DNA of 64,000 nucleotides from Bedellia somnulentella (Eukaryota; Arthropoda; Insecta; Lepidoptera; Bedelliidae): contig OY755196.1 of the NCBI GenBank assembly GCA_963576735.1, forward strand, positions 11,265,912 to 11,329,911, given 5' to 3'. Numbering within the stretch: the stretch's first letter is position 1; each line of letters opens with the position of its first letter. A model generated the notes under the pieces. It was not told where the DNA came from. It ran no database searches and saw only the letters and a list, made by a program, of their open reading frames with translations. This document shows positions 30,151-40,118 of this stretch, piece by piece. The translations under genes were made by a program, and so were the position numbers.

Positions 30151-33100
30151 CTTTTTGAGCACATTTTCTATTTGATCTAAATGTGTCCTCCGAGGTCGTC
30201 CTCTACTAACATTACCTTCCACATTGGCTCTATAGATCTCTTTCACCAATTTACTGTCATCCATCCTCTCTATGTGCCCAAACCATCTCAACATTCCTTT
30301 TTCTATCTTTCTTACAATATCATCTTTTACACCACACCTTTCACGAATCACATCATTCCTCACACGATCACATAACCTTACATTACACACTTTTCTGAGG
30401 AATCTCATTTCTACTGCATTCACTCTACTTTCATGCTTCTTCTGCCACACCCAACATTCACTGCCATACATAAGCGTAGGAACGAGGACAGCATCATGCA
30501 CAGCCATTCGGGCCTTTTCAGACACCGACTGACTAGACATTAGACTATCCAGTGCTCCATTTACCGCATTACCCTTTTTCACTCTTCTCTCGATATCTTC
30601 ATCACACTTTCCATCCCTAGTAAACAGACTTCCCAAATATACAAACTCTTTCACTTGTTCCACTTTCTTACCATTAATCTCAATCACGCATTCGGTCATA
30701 TTCACCTCTTAATTTAATGTTTTTTGACATTAATTCCTCATGTGGGGATTATTACTCATAAATAAAAGATGTTATTAAAGGAAAGAAAAATTTCGACACT
30801 GGCGGGGTTCGGACCCGCGACCTTTAACTGACACTGTAGCTCAGTTGGCAGAGCGACGGGGGCGTATACCCGAAGGTCGCGGGTTCGAACCCCGCCAGTG
30901 TCGAAATTTTTCTTTCCTTTAATAACATCTTTTATTTATGCATATTCACCTCTCTCTCAAAAACCATAGTTTTTGTTTTATCCACATTCACCCTCATTCC
31001 CTTTTTTTCAAAAGACGCACATGCAATATTCATCATCTCTTGCAGCTCTTCCACCGATGATGCAAGTAGCACTTGATCGACGGCATATAAGAGGCATTTA
31101 ATGATGAATCCACCCATTCTCAATCCATAATCACTTTCACGCAACTCTGTTAAACAGTCATCCATGAACAAATTGAAGAGCCACGGGGAAGCTACACAAC
31201 CCTGTCGGACACCCCGAGAGATCCCGAACCAGTCAGTATTTTCCCCGTTTACTCTCACACATGCACTGGGATCCTCATAGAGTGATACCAGTGCACGTAT
31301 AAGTCGACTCCCCAAACCGAACTTGGATAACACCTCCCATAAATACTTTCTTACCACCCTATCATACGCCTTCTCTAAATCAATAAAGGAGCAATACACC
31401 TTTCGGTTCTTAGCTAAGAACTTTTCGGTGATGCTCCTTAAAGAGAAGATTTGGTCCATACATCCCATTCCCTTTCTAAATCCTGCTTGCACATCCCAAA
31501 TTTTATCATCCGTTTCATTCGTCACTCTTTCAATCAAAACCTTTGCATACAATTTACCGACAATGCTGAGTAGGCTAATTCCACGGTAGTTTCTAGCCTC
31601 CTGGTGTGACCCCTTTCCTTTACATAAAGGCACAATTACCGCTTTGCACCAGTCTTGTGGCACTTTGCCACTCGACCAGCATTTTTGGAAAAGGAAGTAC
31701 AACCAGGAAGCCACCACCCCTTTACCAGCCCTCAGCATTTCAGTGTTTATCCTGTCATACCCTGCCGCTTTCCCTAGTCTCATACTTTTCATTGCTTTCA
31801 TTATTTCTTCCATACTGATCTCACTGTCACTAAAGTCACCCATAACGTCGTTCCAATCAACATTACTGCCGATTGGCGAAGAAATGGATGTATCCTCTTT
31901 TTCAAAGAGTCCCTCAAAATAGTTCTTCCATACTCGCCTTATGCTACTTTCATCCGTCGCCAATTCACCCTGTTCATCTCTCACAACATTCACTCTCGTG
32001 TTTTGGGAAACTCCCTTTTCTTTCCGGATATATTTCCAGAACAACTTTTGGTTATTCCGGAAATTATCCGAGAGTTTCCTCTCACACCATTCTATCAGAT
32101 CACGCTTTTTCTTTTCTATTTTTATCTTAACCTCATTCTTAACTCTCTTATATTCATCTTCACTATTCTTCACTACATCATCTGTTACTCTCGCATCCAT
32201 TCGTTTACTAGCTTTAATCGCTAGTAAATCTAACCAAGCTTTCTTTTTATCTCCAACTGCCTCTTTCACATCTTTATCCCACCAACTTGTTGGTGGTCTA
32301 TTTGTTCTTTTACTCAATCCACATACTTCCGTCGCACATTCTACCATTGACGATTTGAGCACATCCCATACTTCTTCTATTTCCAATTCATCCTTCATCT
32401 CCACGCAACTTAGCCTGTCGTCCAATTTCTTCATATATTCATCTTTAATATTTTCATCCTCTTCCAATTTCTCCACTTTTATTCTCGCAAATTCAGTTGT
32501 CGACACTTTGGCCCTGTGACGCCAACGCGTGCACAGTCCCCTCAATCGTGATATCACGAGAAAGTGGTCTGTGCCAACGTTAATGCCCCTATGGACTCTG
32601 GTGTCAACAACCTTTGCTCTTAGCCTTTCATCCACTATCACAAAATCTATCATACTTCTCTCGCTTCCTCTCTGACTAGTATACATATGGATATCTTTGT
32701 GTGCAAACAACGTGTTCGTAACACAAAGATTCCTCTCCAAACATACATCAATCACTTTCTCACCATTCTCGTTCACTCTTTTATCACCAAACTTTCCTAA
32801 AACTCTTTCACAACCGTTGCGTGACACACCAACCCAACCATTAAAATCTCCTAACATAACAATTTTCTCATTTTCATCACACCCATTCGCAACATCGTCT
32901 AACAGATTCCAAAACTCCTCCCTCTCGGATAGGGATCTGGACATGTCCGGAGCATACACGCAAATTATGCGCATCCGGACAAGCCCTACCTTCACCTTTA
33001 TCCATAGGAGCCTTGGACTCACACACGCATAATCTTTCATGCACTTAGCCATCCTTTCAGATATCAGAAGTCCCACGCCTTGGCAAGCTCTCTCACTCTC

Positions 33101-33256
33101 GGCAACTCCCGACCAGATAGCTGTAAATGGGCCAAGTTGTGAAACCTCTTTTTCCTTGCGCTTCGTTTCATTTACACACAGAAAATCTAGTTTTCTTTCT
33201 TCCATAATCAAACATACTTCATCTAATTTTTCATGCATCCCTCCACACACATTCAT
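30151..33256 (-). pseudogene. LINE endonuclease-reverse transcriptase, broken
   Basis: From the ATG at 33256 the frame runs 774 codons to 30932, where the S4 insertion ends it. It covers the whole endonuclease (NVCGGMHEKLDEV at 1, NETK, ICVYAPD, LGDFNGWVG, MIDFVIVDE, VGTDHF) and most of the RT (QAGFRKGMGCMD, FIDLEKAYDRV, GVRQGCVASPW). The catalytic YADD is YAVD (codon GTC on the element strand, + positions 31079-31081; residue 726), which should abolish polymerisation. Beyond S4 the frame resumes at 30705 (MTECVIEINGKKVEQV) and keeps RWFGHIERMDD and GRPRRTHLDQI. It is then frameshifted by 52 extra bases (39-bp insert plus duplication). It is the best template in the window for the intact endonuclease. 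Confidence 0.92.
30710..30940. repeat. S4 foldback SINE inserted in L1c
   Basis: The left half is S4 in minus orientation with a full tail. The right half is S4 in plus orientation with a complete tRNA-like head (GACACTGTAGCTCAGTTGGC ... GGGTTCGAACCCC). CATATTCACCTCT at 30697-30709 and 30941-30953 is a 13-bp duplication, so the palindrome inserted as one unit. Confidence 0.92.
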
Positions 33257-33347
33257 CGTACCAAAGCGGGTCTCTTTAGCCCACTTTTCGCCCCGTGAGG
33301 AACCACGGCGTGATAGGTGAAACTATATATATAAATAAATTAATATA

Positions 33348-33596
33348 GCTGTGTAGTGTCGGCTTAGAATAGCACTACCCCATTTCTTCCGGTGGGTGTA
33401 CGTAAGAGGCGACTAAGGGTATTGGGGCTTTTTATTGGATTTTTGGGCGATGCGGTTGGAGACCCATCACCAACAACCTTTATTTTACCATCTTTTCCCC
33501 ACACAACTTCCAAAAGTGGCTGAGGAATTTCTTATTCCTTAGCTCTGGCTACCCCTTCTAGGGATTTATAGCCGTGAGTATATGTAGGTATGTATG
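33348..33596 (+). repeat. S1 retroposon, full length
   Basis: Near-consensus copy just upstream of the truncated L1c. Confidence 0.92.
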
Positions 33597-33675
33597 CGAT
33601 TTATATGCAGAAGAGACATTTTGTTCCTGTTCCTGTGATGGTGACAAATGATATAATCCTGTGCCTCTGTCCCAG

Positions 33676-33785
33676 GTTTGCCAAAAGCAGAGGGACTACT
33701 ACCGAGGCCGACCGAAGTCGTACCATCCATACCAATTCTTCAGAGACCCCAACTATCTTTGGCAGTGCCCGCCTAATATGTCTGA
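33676..33785 (+). other. Candidate internal host exon
   Basis: A 110-bp block, higher in GC than its surroundings, is preceded by a pyrimidine-rich tract ending TGCCTCTGTCCCAG and followed by GTAAGT. In the first frame it reads VCQKQRDYYRGRPKSYHPYQ, then FFRDPNYLWQCPPNMS, with no stop. Composition (Tyr, Pro, Arg, Cys) is protein-like, and the block is not part of any repeat seen here. I recognise no family. A second frame is also open, so coding status is uncertain. No partner exon is visible in the window. Confidence 0.4.
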
Positions 33786-33796
33786 GTAAGTCTTTC

Positions 33797-33840
33797 ATAC
33801 ATACATATACTCATGGCTATAAATCTCAAAAAGGGGTAAA
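33797..33840 (-). repeat. S1 3' scrap
   Basis: Only the tail and CTCATGGCTATAAATCTC remain. Confidence 0.75.
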
Positions 33841-34174
33841 CATAATTTTCCCATTTAGATGTTCCTAGCCCACGTGAATTTCAGAGATGAGTTCCAGAGT
33901 CATCTATGTAAGCCAAAGAAATAAACTTGTAAACGCGTTCAGTTATTTTAGTGAAATATTGTTATCACTAAAAAACATTCTTATTTAATTAGAAAGATAT
34001 TATTAAAGTTGTTATTCTAGTAAATACAAATCCTTCTATATAATGTATCTGACTTCCTTTACAGCCATATTTTCATAATGTTCTTTGCATCATCCATAAA
34101 TACCCATAAGGGTAGCCAGAGCCTCAGCATTAAACACTCTACATTTACATTGAATGTCGAATTGAAAGAAATAT
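33841..34174. other. Unassigned sequence
   Basis: Includes a faint S1-like piece at about 34096-34125 (AAATACCCATAAGGGTAGCC); otherwise nothing recognised. Confidence 0.4.
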
Positions 34175-34434
34175 GCTGTGTAGTGTCGGCTTAGAATACT
34201 CACGGCTAAAAATCCCCAGAAGGGGTAGCCAGAGCCAAGGAATTAGAAATTCCTCAGCCACTTTTGGAAAGTTGAGTGGGGAAAAGATGGTAAAGTAAAG
34301 GTTGTTGGTGATGGGTCTCCAACTGCATCGCCCAAAAATCCCTTAAAAGCCCCAATACCGTTAGTCGCCTCTTACGTTCCCCATCGGTAGAAACGGGGTA
34401 GTGCTATTCTAAGCCGACACAACACGGCAACTTT
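34175..34434. repeat. S1 composite: plus head scrap joined to a minus copy
   Basis: 34175-34197 is 23 bp of plus-strand S1 head (GCTGTGTAGTGTCGGCTTAG). It joins directly to a nearly complete minus-strand S1 (34198-34434) that lacks the TATG tail. Confidence 0.88.
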
Positions 34435-34599
34435 AAATTTACTTGTATATTTAATATGAAGTTATTATTAAAAGCTTTTATTTAACTTGCAATGTATGTT
34501 TGTGTGTTCGGGTGAAATCTTTGAACTCAATTTTGAAGTAGATATATTCAACCGTTTGTGCTGAAATTTTGTGGACGCATTTTGTTTGGATGACAATAT

Positions 34600-34840
34600 A
34601 TGATAAGACATGTGACGTCATTCTAAATTCAATATGGCGGATCATACAAGATGTCAGAACAGTTATATTTAATCCACTTCTACAATATGGGTATCAAATG
34701 AAAGGGCTTGTTAAGAGTGACTAGAAAAAGAATATGACGACATTCTGAATCCAATATGGCGGACCATGCAGGATGGCGGAATAGTTACCTTTAGTCTACT
34801 TCTACAATATGGGTGTCAAATGAGAGGGCATTTTGAGAGT
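34600..34840. repeat. Two-unit degenerate tandem repeat
   Basis: The block ACATTCTGAATCCAATATGG to TATGGGTGTCAAATGAGAGG occurs twice about 120 bp apart, each with AATATGGCGGA and CTACTTCTACAATATGGGT. Likely part of a larger unidentified mobile element. Confidence 0.6.
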
Positions 34841-34881
34841 AATAATAACTTGAAAATAGCCAGCGATAACTAAAAAGTAAA

Positions 34882-35230
34882 AAATAAAAAAAATTAAGTA
34901 AAAAAACATTTTAAGAAAAAGCTTTTATTTAAACGCTCTAAAAAGAAGAAAATAAAATATTCCTTTTGGATTATACTAACAACTCCTCATTATACACAAT
35001 TTATATATAATAATAAAAGCTTGTCGCTCGATTTACCACAAATTATTATGATATAAAGGAATGTTGATAGGTATGTAAACCTCGCGACAAGCTTTTATTA
35101 TTATATATAAATTGTGTATAATGAGGAGTTGTTAGTATAATCCAAAATGAATATTTTATTTTCTTCTTTTTAGAGCGTTTAAATAAAAGCTTTTTCTTAA
35201 AATGTTTTTTTACTTAATTTTTTTTTTTTA
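34882..35230. repeat. Long palindrome, ~146-bp arms
   Basis: The left arm 34882-35027 and right arm 35084-35230 are near-perfect inverse copies (shared AAGCTTTTATTTAAACGCTC and TATACTAACAACTCCTCAT, with one clear mismatch). The spacer is about 56 bp. It resembles a foldback or MITE-type element; no ORF. Confidence 0.88.
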
Positions 35231-35366
35231 ATTATTTTTATGTTTTTGTGTTACAAATAACAAATAAACATCTTACTTTCTTTCCGCTTAGATCCAACAG
35301 AGCCTACACAGGTTTTCCTTTCCTGTCATCATTCACTATATAAGTTGAATTTCGCAACAGTGGTTA

Positions 35367-35665
35367 CTTGGCACCATAGCTTAGATGGTAGAGCAACCGG
35401 GGCATAGCGGTCTATCGCCTGATTTCTGAATTGAGTATTCAAGCTGAGATTGACTTAAGTATCGTTTTGTCTCATTCAGTTGTTAAGATTTCAATGCGAC
35501 AGAACGATACTTAAGTTGTTCTCAGCTGGAATACTCAATTCAGAAATCGGGCGTATATCCCGTTGGATACCGCGGGTTCAAGTCCTGTCGGCATCGAAAT
35601 TTTTCTTTCCTTGATTGATTAGTAAAGTAACCCCCACATGAGGTTTCATTCACAACAAAGTCTAA
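35367..35665 (+). repeat. S4-related SINE split by a MITE
   Basis: tRNA-like head GCACCATAGCTTAGATGGTA (A box) and GCGGGTTCAAGTCCTGTC (B box), followed by the S4 body GAAATTTTTCTTTCCTTGAT and CCCCACATGAGGTTTCA. A 138-bp MITE sits in the anticodon region. The head differs from other S4 copies. Confidence 0.78.
35416..35553. mobile_element. 138-bp foldback MITE, copy 2
   Basis: Same family as 10412, the same 138 bp with inverted ends CGCCTGATTTCTGAATTGAG / AATTCAGAAATCGGGCG. Flanked by TAT at 35413-35415 and 35554-35556. Confidence 0.87.
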
Positions 35666-35699
35666 TCATTTTATTAATATCCTACAGGACCTACCTAAG

Positions 35700-36190
35700 T
35701 TTCCCGCCGTACCACGTGGGTTACAAGCACCCGTTGGTCACCCCGCAGTGCCACACCGCAACGAGCAGGGTGCCTGATCTGCCCACCCGCAGTTTGGCTG
35801 GACGTTACAATAAGAATGCTTGTCTGGCATATGTGCGATAGGTTTGGGAATACATTGGTTTGGAGCTTGAAATTTGAGTTTTATTTAAGTTTTAAGTGTG
35901 GTTGTCTGCCAACCTGGCCAGCGTGGTGGATTAAAGCCAAATCGCATTATATAGGGTAGGCTCGAGCCCCTTGGTCTCCACTGGAGACCTATATGGGCTG
36001 TGAGGAAGTGTGGTTACGAAGTTATAAACAATCATTCATGTACTCATGGCTATATACCCCAAAAAAGGCCAAAAACCTCAGAATTAGTGACTCCTCGGAT
36101 GTTAAGTGTGGACAAGATTGTAAAATATACGTTGGTAGTGATGGATTTCCAACTGTCTCACCCAAAAATCACTTTAAAAAGCCCTAAAAC
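35700..36190 (+). repeat. Local duplication, unit 1
   Basis: Shares CACACCGCAACGAGCAGGGT, TGCCTGATCTGCC, AGTTTGGC and ATAGGTTTGGGAA with 36800-37136. After AAACAATC it runs into the same decayed S1 3' piece (36037-36187). The block 35895-36003 (CTGCCAACCTGGCCAGCGTG) is extra here and resembles a LINE or SINE 3' end. Confidence 0.7.
36037..36187 (-). repeat. S1 fragment, degenerate
   Basis: CATGTACTCATGGCTATATA at the tail side to AAGCCCTAAAACCCTA; head absent. Confidence 0.65.
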
Positions 36191-36304
36191 CCTAAGCCAA
36201 ATGAGTTAATATATATTCTTAGTCTCTCATCACTCAGAATGCTAGACTCATCAGTGACTTTTGAAAATCAAATGGGGAAAAGATTGTAAAATAAATCAGG
36301 GAAA

Positions 36305-36772
36305 GCTCCGCAGTTACACCACGCTGTTCACCCAGTGTAACTGCGGAGCATTTTTTTTCTTCGTAGTTATGTTTATGTTTATGTTATGTTATATTAAAGG
36401 AAAGAAAAATTTCGACACTGGCGGGGTTCGAACCCCACCAGTGTCGAAATTTTTCTTTCCTTTCATAACATCTTTTATTTATGAGTAATAATCCCCACAT
36501 GAGGAATTTATGTCAAAAACATTAAATAATAAGAATTTTGTTTAAAATGAGCAACATTTTGCAAAAATTTTAAGTGCTTTTACCTCTTGATGATTTTGAA
36601 CACGCGAAAATTTCGCAAGTCCAAATACGGTATTGAGTCCACGATATGTTTCGTCTATCATAATATGTCTGCAGAGCTGTTACATTCATGTCAAAAAGAC
36701 GTTGGTGTAACTACGAAGAAAAAAAATGCTCCGCAGTTACACTGGGTGAACAGCGTGGTGTAACTGCGGAGC
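36305..36772. repeat. 65-bp inverted repeat pair with nested hairpins
   Basis: 36305-36369 and 36708-36772 are exact or near-exact inverse copies. Each arm itself contains a hairpin (GCTCCGCAGTTACAC ... GTGTAACTGCGGAGC). Between them sit an S4 foldback and about 180 bp of AT-rich DNA. Possibly a foldback transposon. Confidence 0.8.
36396..36530. repeat. S4 foldback SINE, short
   Basis: AAAGGAAAGAAAAATTTCGA and its reverse complement surround a collapsed head around GGGGTTCGAACCCC. The right side carries the S4 tail (AATAATCCCCACATGAGG). Confidence 0.82.
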
Positions 36773-36799
36773 ATTCCCCAATAGATCATTGTTGGCTCA

Positions 36800-37136
36800 G
36801 TCACATTGTTCAGCAATTCACCCCGAAGTGCACACCGCAACGAGCAGGGTGCCTGATCTGCCAACCCACAGTTTGGCCGGACGGTACAATAAGGCCTATG
36901 TGAGATAGGTTTGGGAAAACATACGTTTTGGAGCTTAAATTTGAATTTCATTATGTTCTAAGAGTCGTTACGAAGTTTTAAACAATCCTTCATGTACTTA
37001 AAGCTATAAATCCCAAAAAGGTTAAAGCGATTCCTCAGCGACTTTCGGATGTTAAAAGATTGTAAAATATTGGTAAGTAGTGATGGGTTTCCAACTCTAT
37101 CACCCAATAATCACTTTAAAAAGCCCTAAAACCCTG
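36800..37136 (+). repeat. Local duplication, unit 2
   Basis: Counterpart of 35700-36190, with CACACCGCAACGAGCAGGGT at 36831. It ends in the decayed S1 piece 36991-37136 (minus). Confidence 0.7.
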
Positions 37137-37140
37137 TCCC

Positions 37141-37316
37141 AAATGTAATAAGGGTACTGGGGTTTTTAAGTGATTTTCGGGCTATGCAGTTGGAGACCCA
37201 CCACCAACAACATTTATTATTTTACAATCTTTTCCCCACTCGACTTCCAAAAATGGCTGAGGAATTTAGTTTGAAGCTCTGGCTACCCTTTCTAGGTATT
37301 TATAGCCGTGAGTATA
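37141..37316 (+). repeat. S1 retroposon, 5' truncated
   Basis: From GTAATAAGGGTACTGGGG to GCCGTGAGTATAAATTTG; some loss of the TATG tail. Confidence 0.8.
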
Positions 37317-37395
37317 AATTTGTATATAGTTAAGCTATCAAGCGGTACAGCAGTAGATACAATTGGTCACCAGTCACTGACCTCCATTTTACTTA

Positions 37396-38974
37396 TCCAT
37401 ACTAATATTATAAATGGGAAAGTGAGTTTGTTTGTTTGTTTATTTGTGGCGGTTTCACGCCGCAACTACTTGACCGATTGCTTTGAAATTTTGCAGACAT
37501 ATAGTTAGAAGTCCAAATTAAATTATAGAGCACTTTTATCCCGGAAAAATGATATTCCCGAGGGATAACAAAAATATTGTTTGCTTGCGCTGTGTGTCGT
37601 AACAAGGTAATATTTAGTTCTCGAGGAATGCAAGAGATGGCGCTGGGTATTTTTTAAAACGTGGTAACGATGTATTTTTAAGATACATAAGAAGTGGGTT
37701 GATATCTTACGCTTTAACCAGCGGCCGGAAACTTTCCGACATCCTCACTTTGTGGATTTTAGCAGCGCAATTTTCAACCCTTCAGCTGAATCCTTATAAA
37801 AACGCGCGGCGTTGTTTGCATGTTAACCAATAGATGGCGCTGTCTGAACTTTCTACATCGCGGTATGATTTCTTCTATATTAGAGTATATAAACCCAGAA
37901 TCTGATACAACAACTATTAAAGTTTTATCAAATAAATAATATCTTTGATACAAATGACTGAGAAGTATGAAGATTCGACTTATTATGTTATATATCAATT
38001 TAATGTAATAGATCATCGTTCGTTACTTTACTTGCACTTTTCGAGTCACTAATGTATAAATTGTAATATGCATTTTATAGATTTTAGGTTTTTCGCAGTA
38101 GGTAAAATAATAGTTAAGTAGGTTAGTTTAGTGCACTTTGTTCGTCGTATAGATTTTTATAGTTTAGTTTGGTATATTTTTGGTTCCTAATATTTTGGAT
38201 TGAACTGTGTTTGTTATAGATTTTAGGTTTTAGGCAGTAGTTATATTATAACAGTTAGTTTAGTGCTTTTTTCTAGGTGCTGTGCGAACGCGCAATATTA
38301 GCACCAAAAATGAAACGGTCACTAAAATAAATGAAAATATTTTGAATGATGAAGTTGTGGGAGAAAATACTGAATATTTATCTGTAGACACAGTGATAGA
38401 AACAGAACATAGTACGTCATGTCCTGTGGAGGCCTTAAATTCTTTGGATCTATCTGGGGTGCCTTCTAATAAAATAAAACTAAAAGTAGGTGTTCAGGTG
38501 ATGCTCATGCGCAATCTCGATGCCCCTAGACTGTGTAATGGTACCAGGCTGCGTGTCACTCAGCTTGGGCGGAACATTATTACAGCCACTATTTAAACTG
38601 GCGCAGCCAAGGGTGAAAGTGTACTCATACCTCGGATTTCGATTATTCCAAAAGACCTCCCATTTCAATTTAAAAGACTTAAATTTCCTATAAGGGTTTC
38701 ATTTGCAATGACCATTAATAGAGCACAAGGCCAAACTCTAAGGGTTGCTGGAGTACACTTAGAAAAGCATTGTTTTTCAGTGTCCATAATCTGCATGTTT
38801 TAGCTCCACAAGGGAAAACATTTAATATAGTGCACCATTCAGTTTTGGTTTAACAACTAAGCATATCCAGCGATACATCGCTCTTCTTAGAATTTTATGT
38901 GGAAATGAGAAGTTTTATACTTTATACCGCAATATAACCGAATTCCGCGCGGGCGAAGGTATGGGCGGAAAGTA
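37396..38974 (+). mobile_element. Helitron relic with helicase remnant
   Basis: The 5' end TCCATACTAATATTATAAAT follows an A and is typical of lepidopteran Helitrons. The 3' end near 38974 (GGGCGAAGGTATGGGCGGAAAG then TAAA) looks like the usual GCGGAAAGCTAGT terminus after decay. The helicase remnant lies inside. Most of the Rep/Hel gene is gone. Confidence 0.7.
38282..38853 (+). pseudogene. Helitron Rep/Hel, C-terminal PIF1-like helicase remnant
   Basis: Reads LKVGVQVMLMRNLDAPRLCN, GTRLRVTQLGRNIITATI, an in-frame TAA at 38594, then IPKDLPFQFKRLKFPIRVSF and AMTINRAQGQTL. This is the helicase C-terminus pattern (PVMLLRNLD..LCNGTRL; DLPF.F.R.QFP; FAMTINK.QGQT) of PIF1-like proteins in Helitrons. 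A deletion then removes the usual VACSRV part before LAPQGKTFNIV. In a live Helitron this domain unwinds DNA for rolling-circle transfer. Dead here. Confidence 0.85.
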
Positions 38975-39087
38975 AATTTGCCACCGCCGCATATTTAACT
39001 AGAACTATTATGAATCAATCGTTCCGGATTCGTATCTCAGGTGATTCAAGCATTTTGTTTTTTTTTTCTGTTTGCTTTGAATAGCAA

Positions 39088-39788
39088 TCTATATATTATA
39101 ATAGCAAGCACTATCCCTTCACTTCCGCGATTATTTTGTATGGAGATCCACCACTAACCATCCCCATCTGCCCGAGCAATCGCTGCAAGCTCTCCCGCTA
39201 TCACCAGCGGTCAGTGGCGGCAGCACCGGATTGCCAAACTACTATTCGAATTTGTATTTGTACTCACTAAGATATTCTCATTTTGTACATAGAAACTTGG
39301 TACAAAACGGTTTGGTACATGATTCTTATGAAAAATTAAAAAGGGTTTTTTTGGAACTCAACCCCTAAGAGGTTGATAGAGCAAATGAAAGTTAATATAG
39401 AGATTTTTGTCATTTTTGAATCAGAAACATAAAACTTGGTGCGATTGAATTTATGAAATTCATCTATCAATTATTCATGAGTATGTATTAACGTCCATAA
39501 ATTCCATAAAAGGGTAGCCACTGCTTCAGAGAAAGAAATTCTTCATCCAGTCTTGAAAATAGACTAGGGAAAAGGTAGTTAAATAAAGGTAAATTAAATT
39601 AGTGATGGGTCACCAACTGCATCGCCCAACAATCACTTGAAAAGCCTCAATGTCCTTTATATACTTTACAACGCCCGCGGGAATTTAAATATAAAAAACA
39701 GAAGTTGAGATAGTGTTTCGGTATTTTGAATGTAAACCGGATACAAAAAATGAAGTCTACGCGGACGAAGTCGCGGGCAAAAAGCTAG
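39088..39788 (+). mobile_element. Short non-autonomous Helitron
   Basis: Possible start TCTATATATTATAATAGCAA after an A at 39087. The clear end is GCGGACGAAGTCGCGGGC then AAAAAGCTAG directly before T (39789). A decayed S1 copy lies within. The 5' end is less certain; an alternative is that this terminus belongs to one larger Helitron starting at 37396. Confidence 0.65.
39487..39690 (-). repeat. S1 retroposon, degenerate
   Basis: CCATAAAAGGGTAGCCACTG to ACGCCCGCGGGAATTTAAA, including GTGATGGGTCACCAACTGC. Confidence 0.65.
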
Positions 39789-39820
39789 TATAGTATAATG
39801 GAGGTTTGTGTCACCCGAAG

Positions 39821-39954
39821 AGCAAGCACGAGCGCTATTTTATCAACACGATAACGGTTAGAACGAGATGGCAGTATACGATACTAAGTAGGTGCGTAAG
39901 AGATAGCTGTTTATTCCCACGCGATAACTAGTTTAAACACCGCTCGTACTAGCC
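39821..39954. repeat. R134 family, copy c
   Basis: AGCAAGCACGAGCGCTATTT at left, GTTTAAACACCGCTCGTACT at right. Inverse orientation relative to copies a and d. Confidence 0.75.
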
Positions 39955-40008
39955 GGGCAGTTCCTACAATCCAGAGAAATATCTAACAACATTCGCGTGT
40001 TTTCAAGA

Positions 40009-40118
40009 CTTAAGTATTGGGGCTTTAAAGTGATTTTTGGGCGATGCAGTTGGAGACCCATCGCCTCTTACGACACTCGTGAGTGAAAAGGTGTAGTGAT
40101 ATTCTAAGCCGGCACTAC
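40009..40118. repeat. S1 composite, plus middle joined to minus head
   Basis: The plus-strand segment TATTGGGGCTTTAAAGTGAT to GGAGACCCATC joins directly to the minus-strand head GCCTCTTACGACACTCG to CCGGCACTAC. Confidence 0.7.

Larger units (their letters stand above)
29937..33314 (-). mobile_element. L1 RTE-like LINE, copy c, nearly full length
   Basis: The 3' TATG tail is at left. Homology with copy b runs right up to 33314 (CCACGGCGTGAT), about 240 bp short of the L1 5' end. It is interrupted by an S4 insertion (30710-30940) and by a 39-bp tail-only insertion (30099-30137). Confidence 0.92.

Noticed and set aside
30833..30902. tRNA-like sequence inside L1c
   Set aside because: Part of a palindromic S4 insertion with its own target duplication, not a resident tRNA gene.
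38282..38596. 104-aa ORF as a cellular PIF1 helicase exon
   Set aside because: An in-frame stop, a deletion of conserved motifs and surrounding Helitron termini mark it as a transposon relic.
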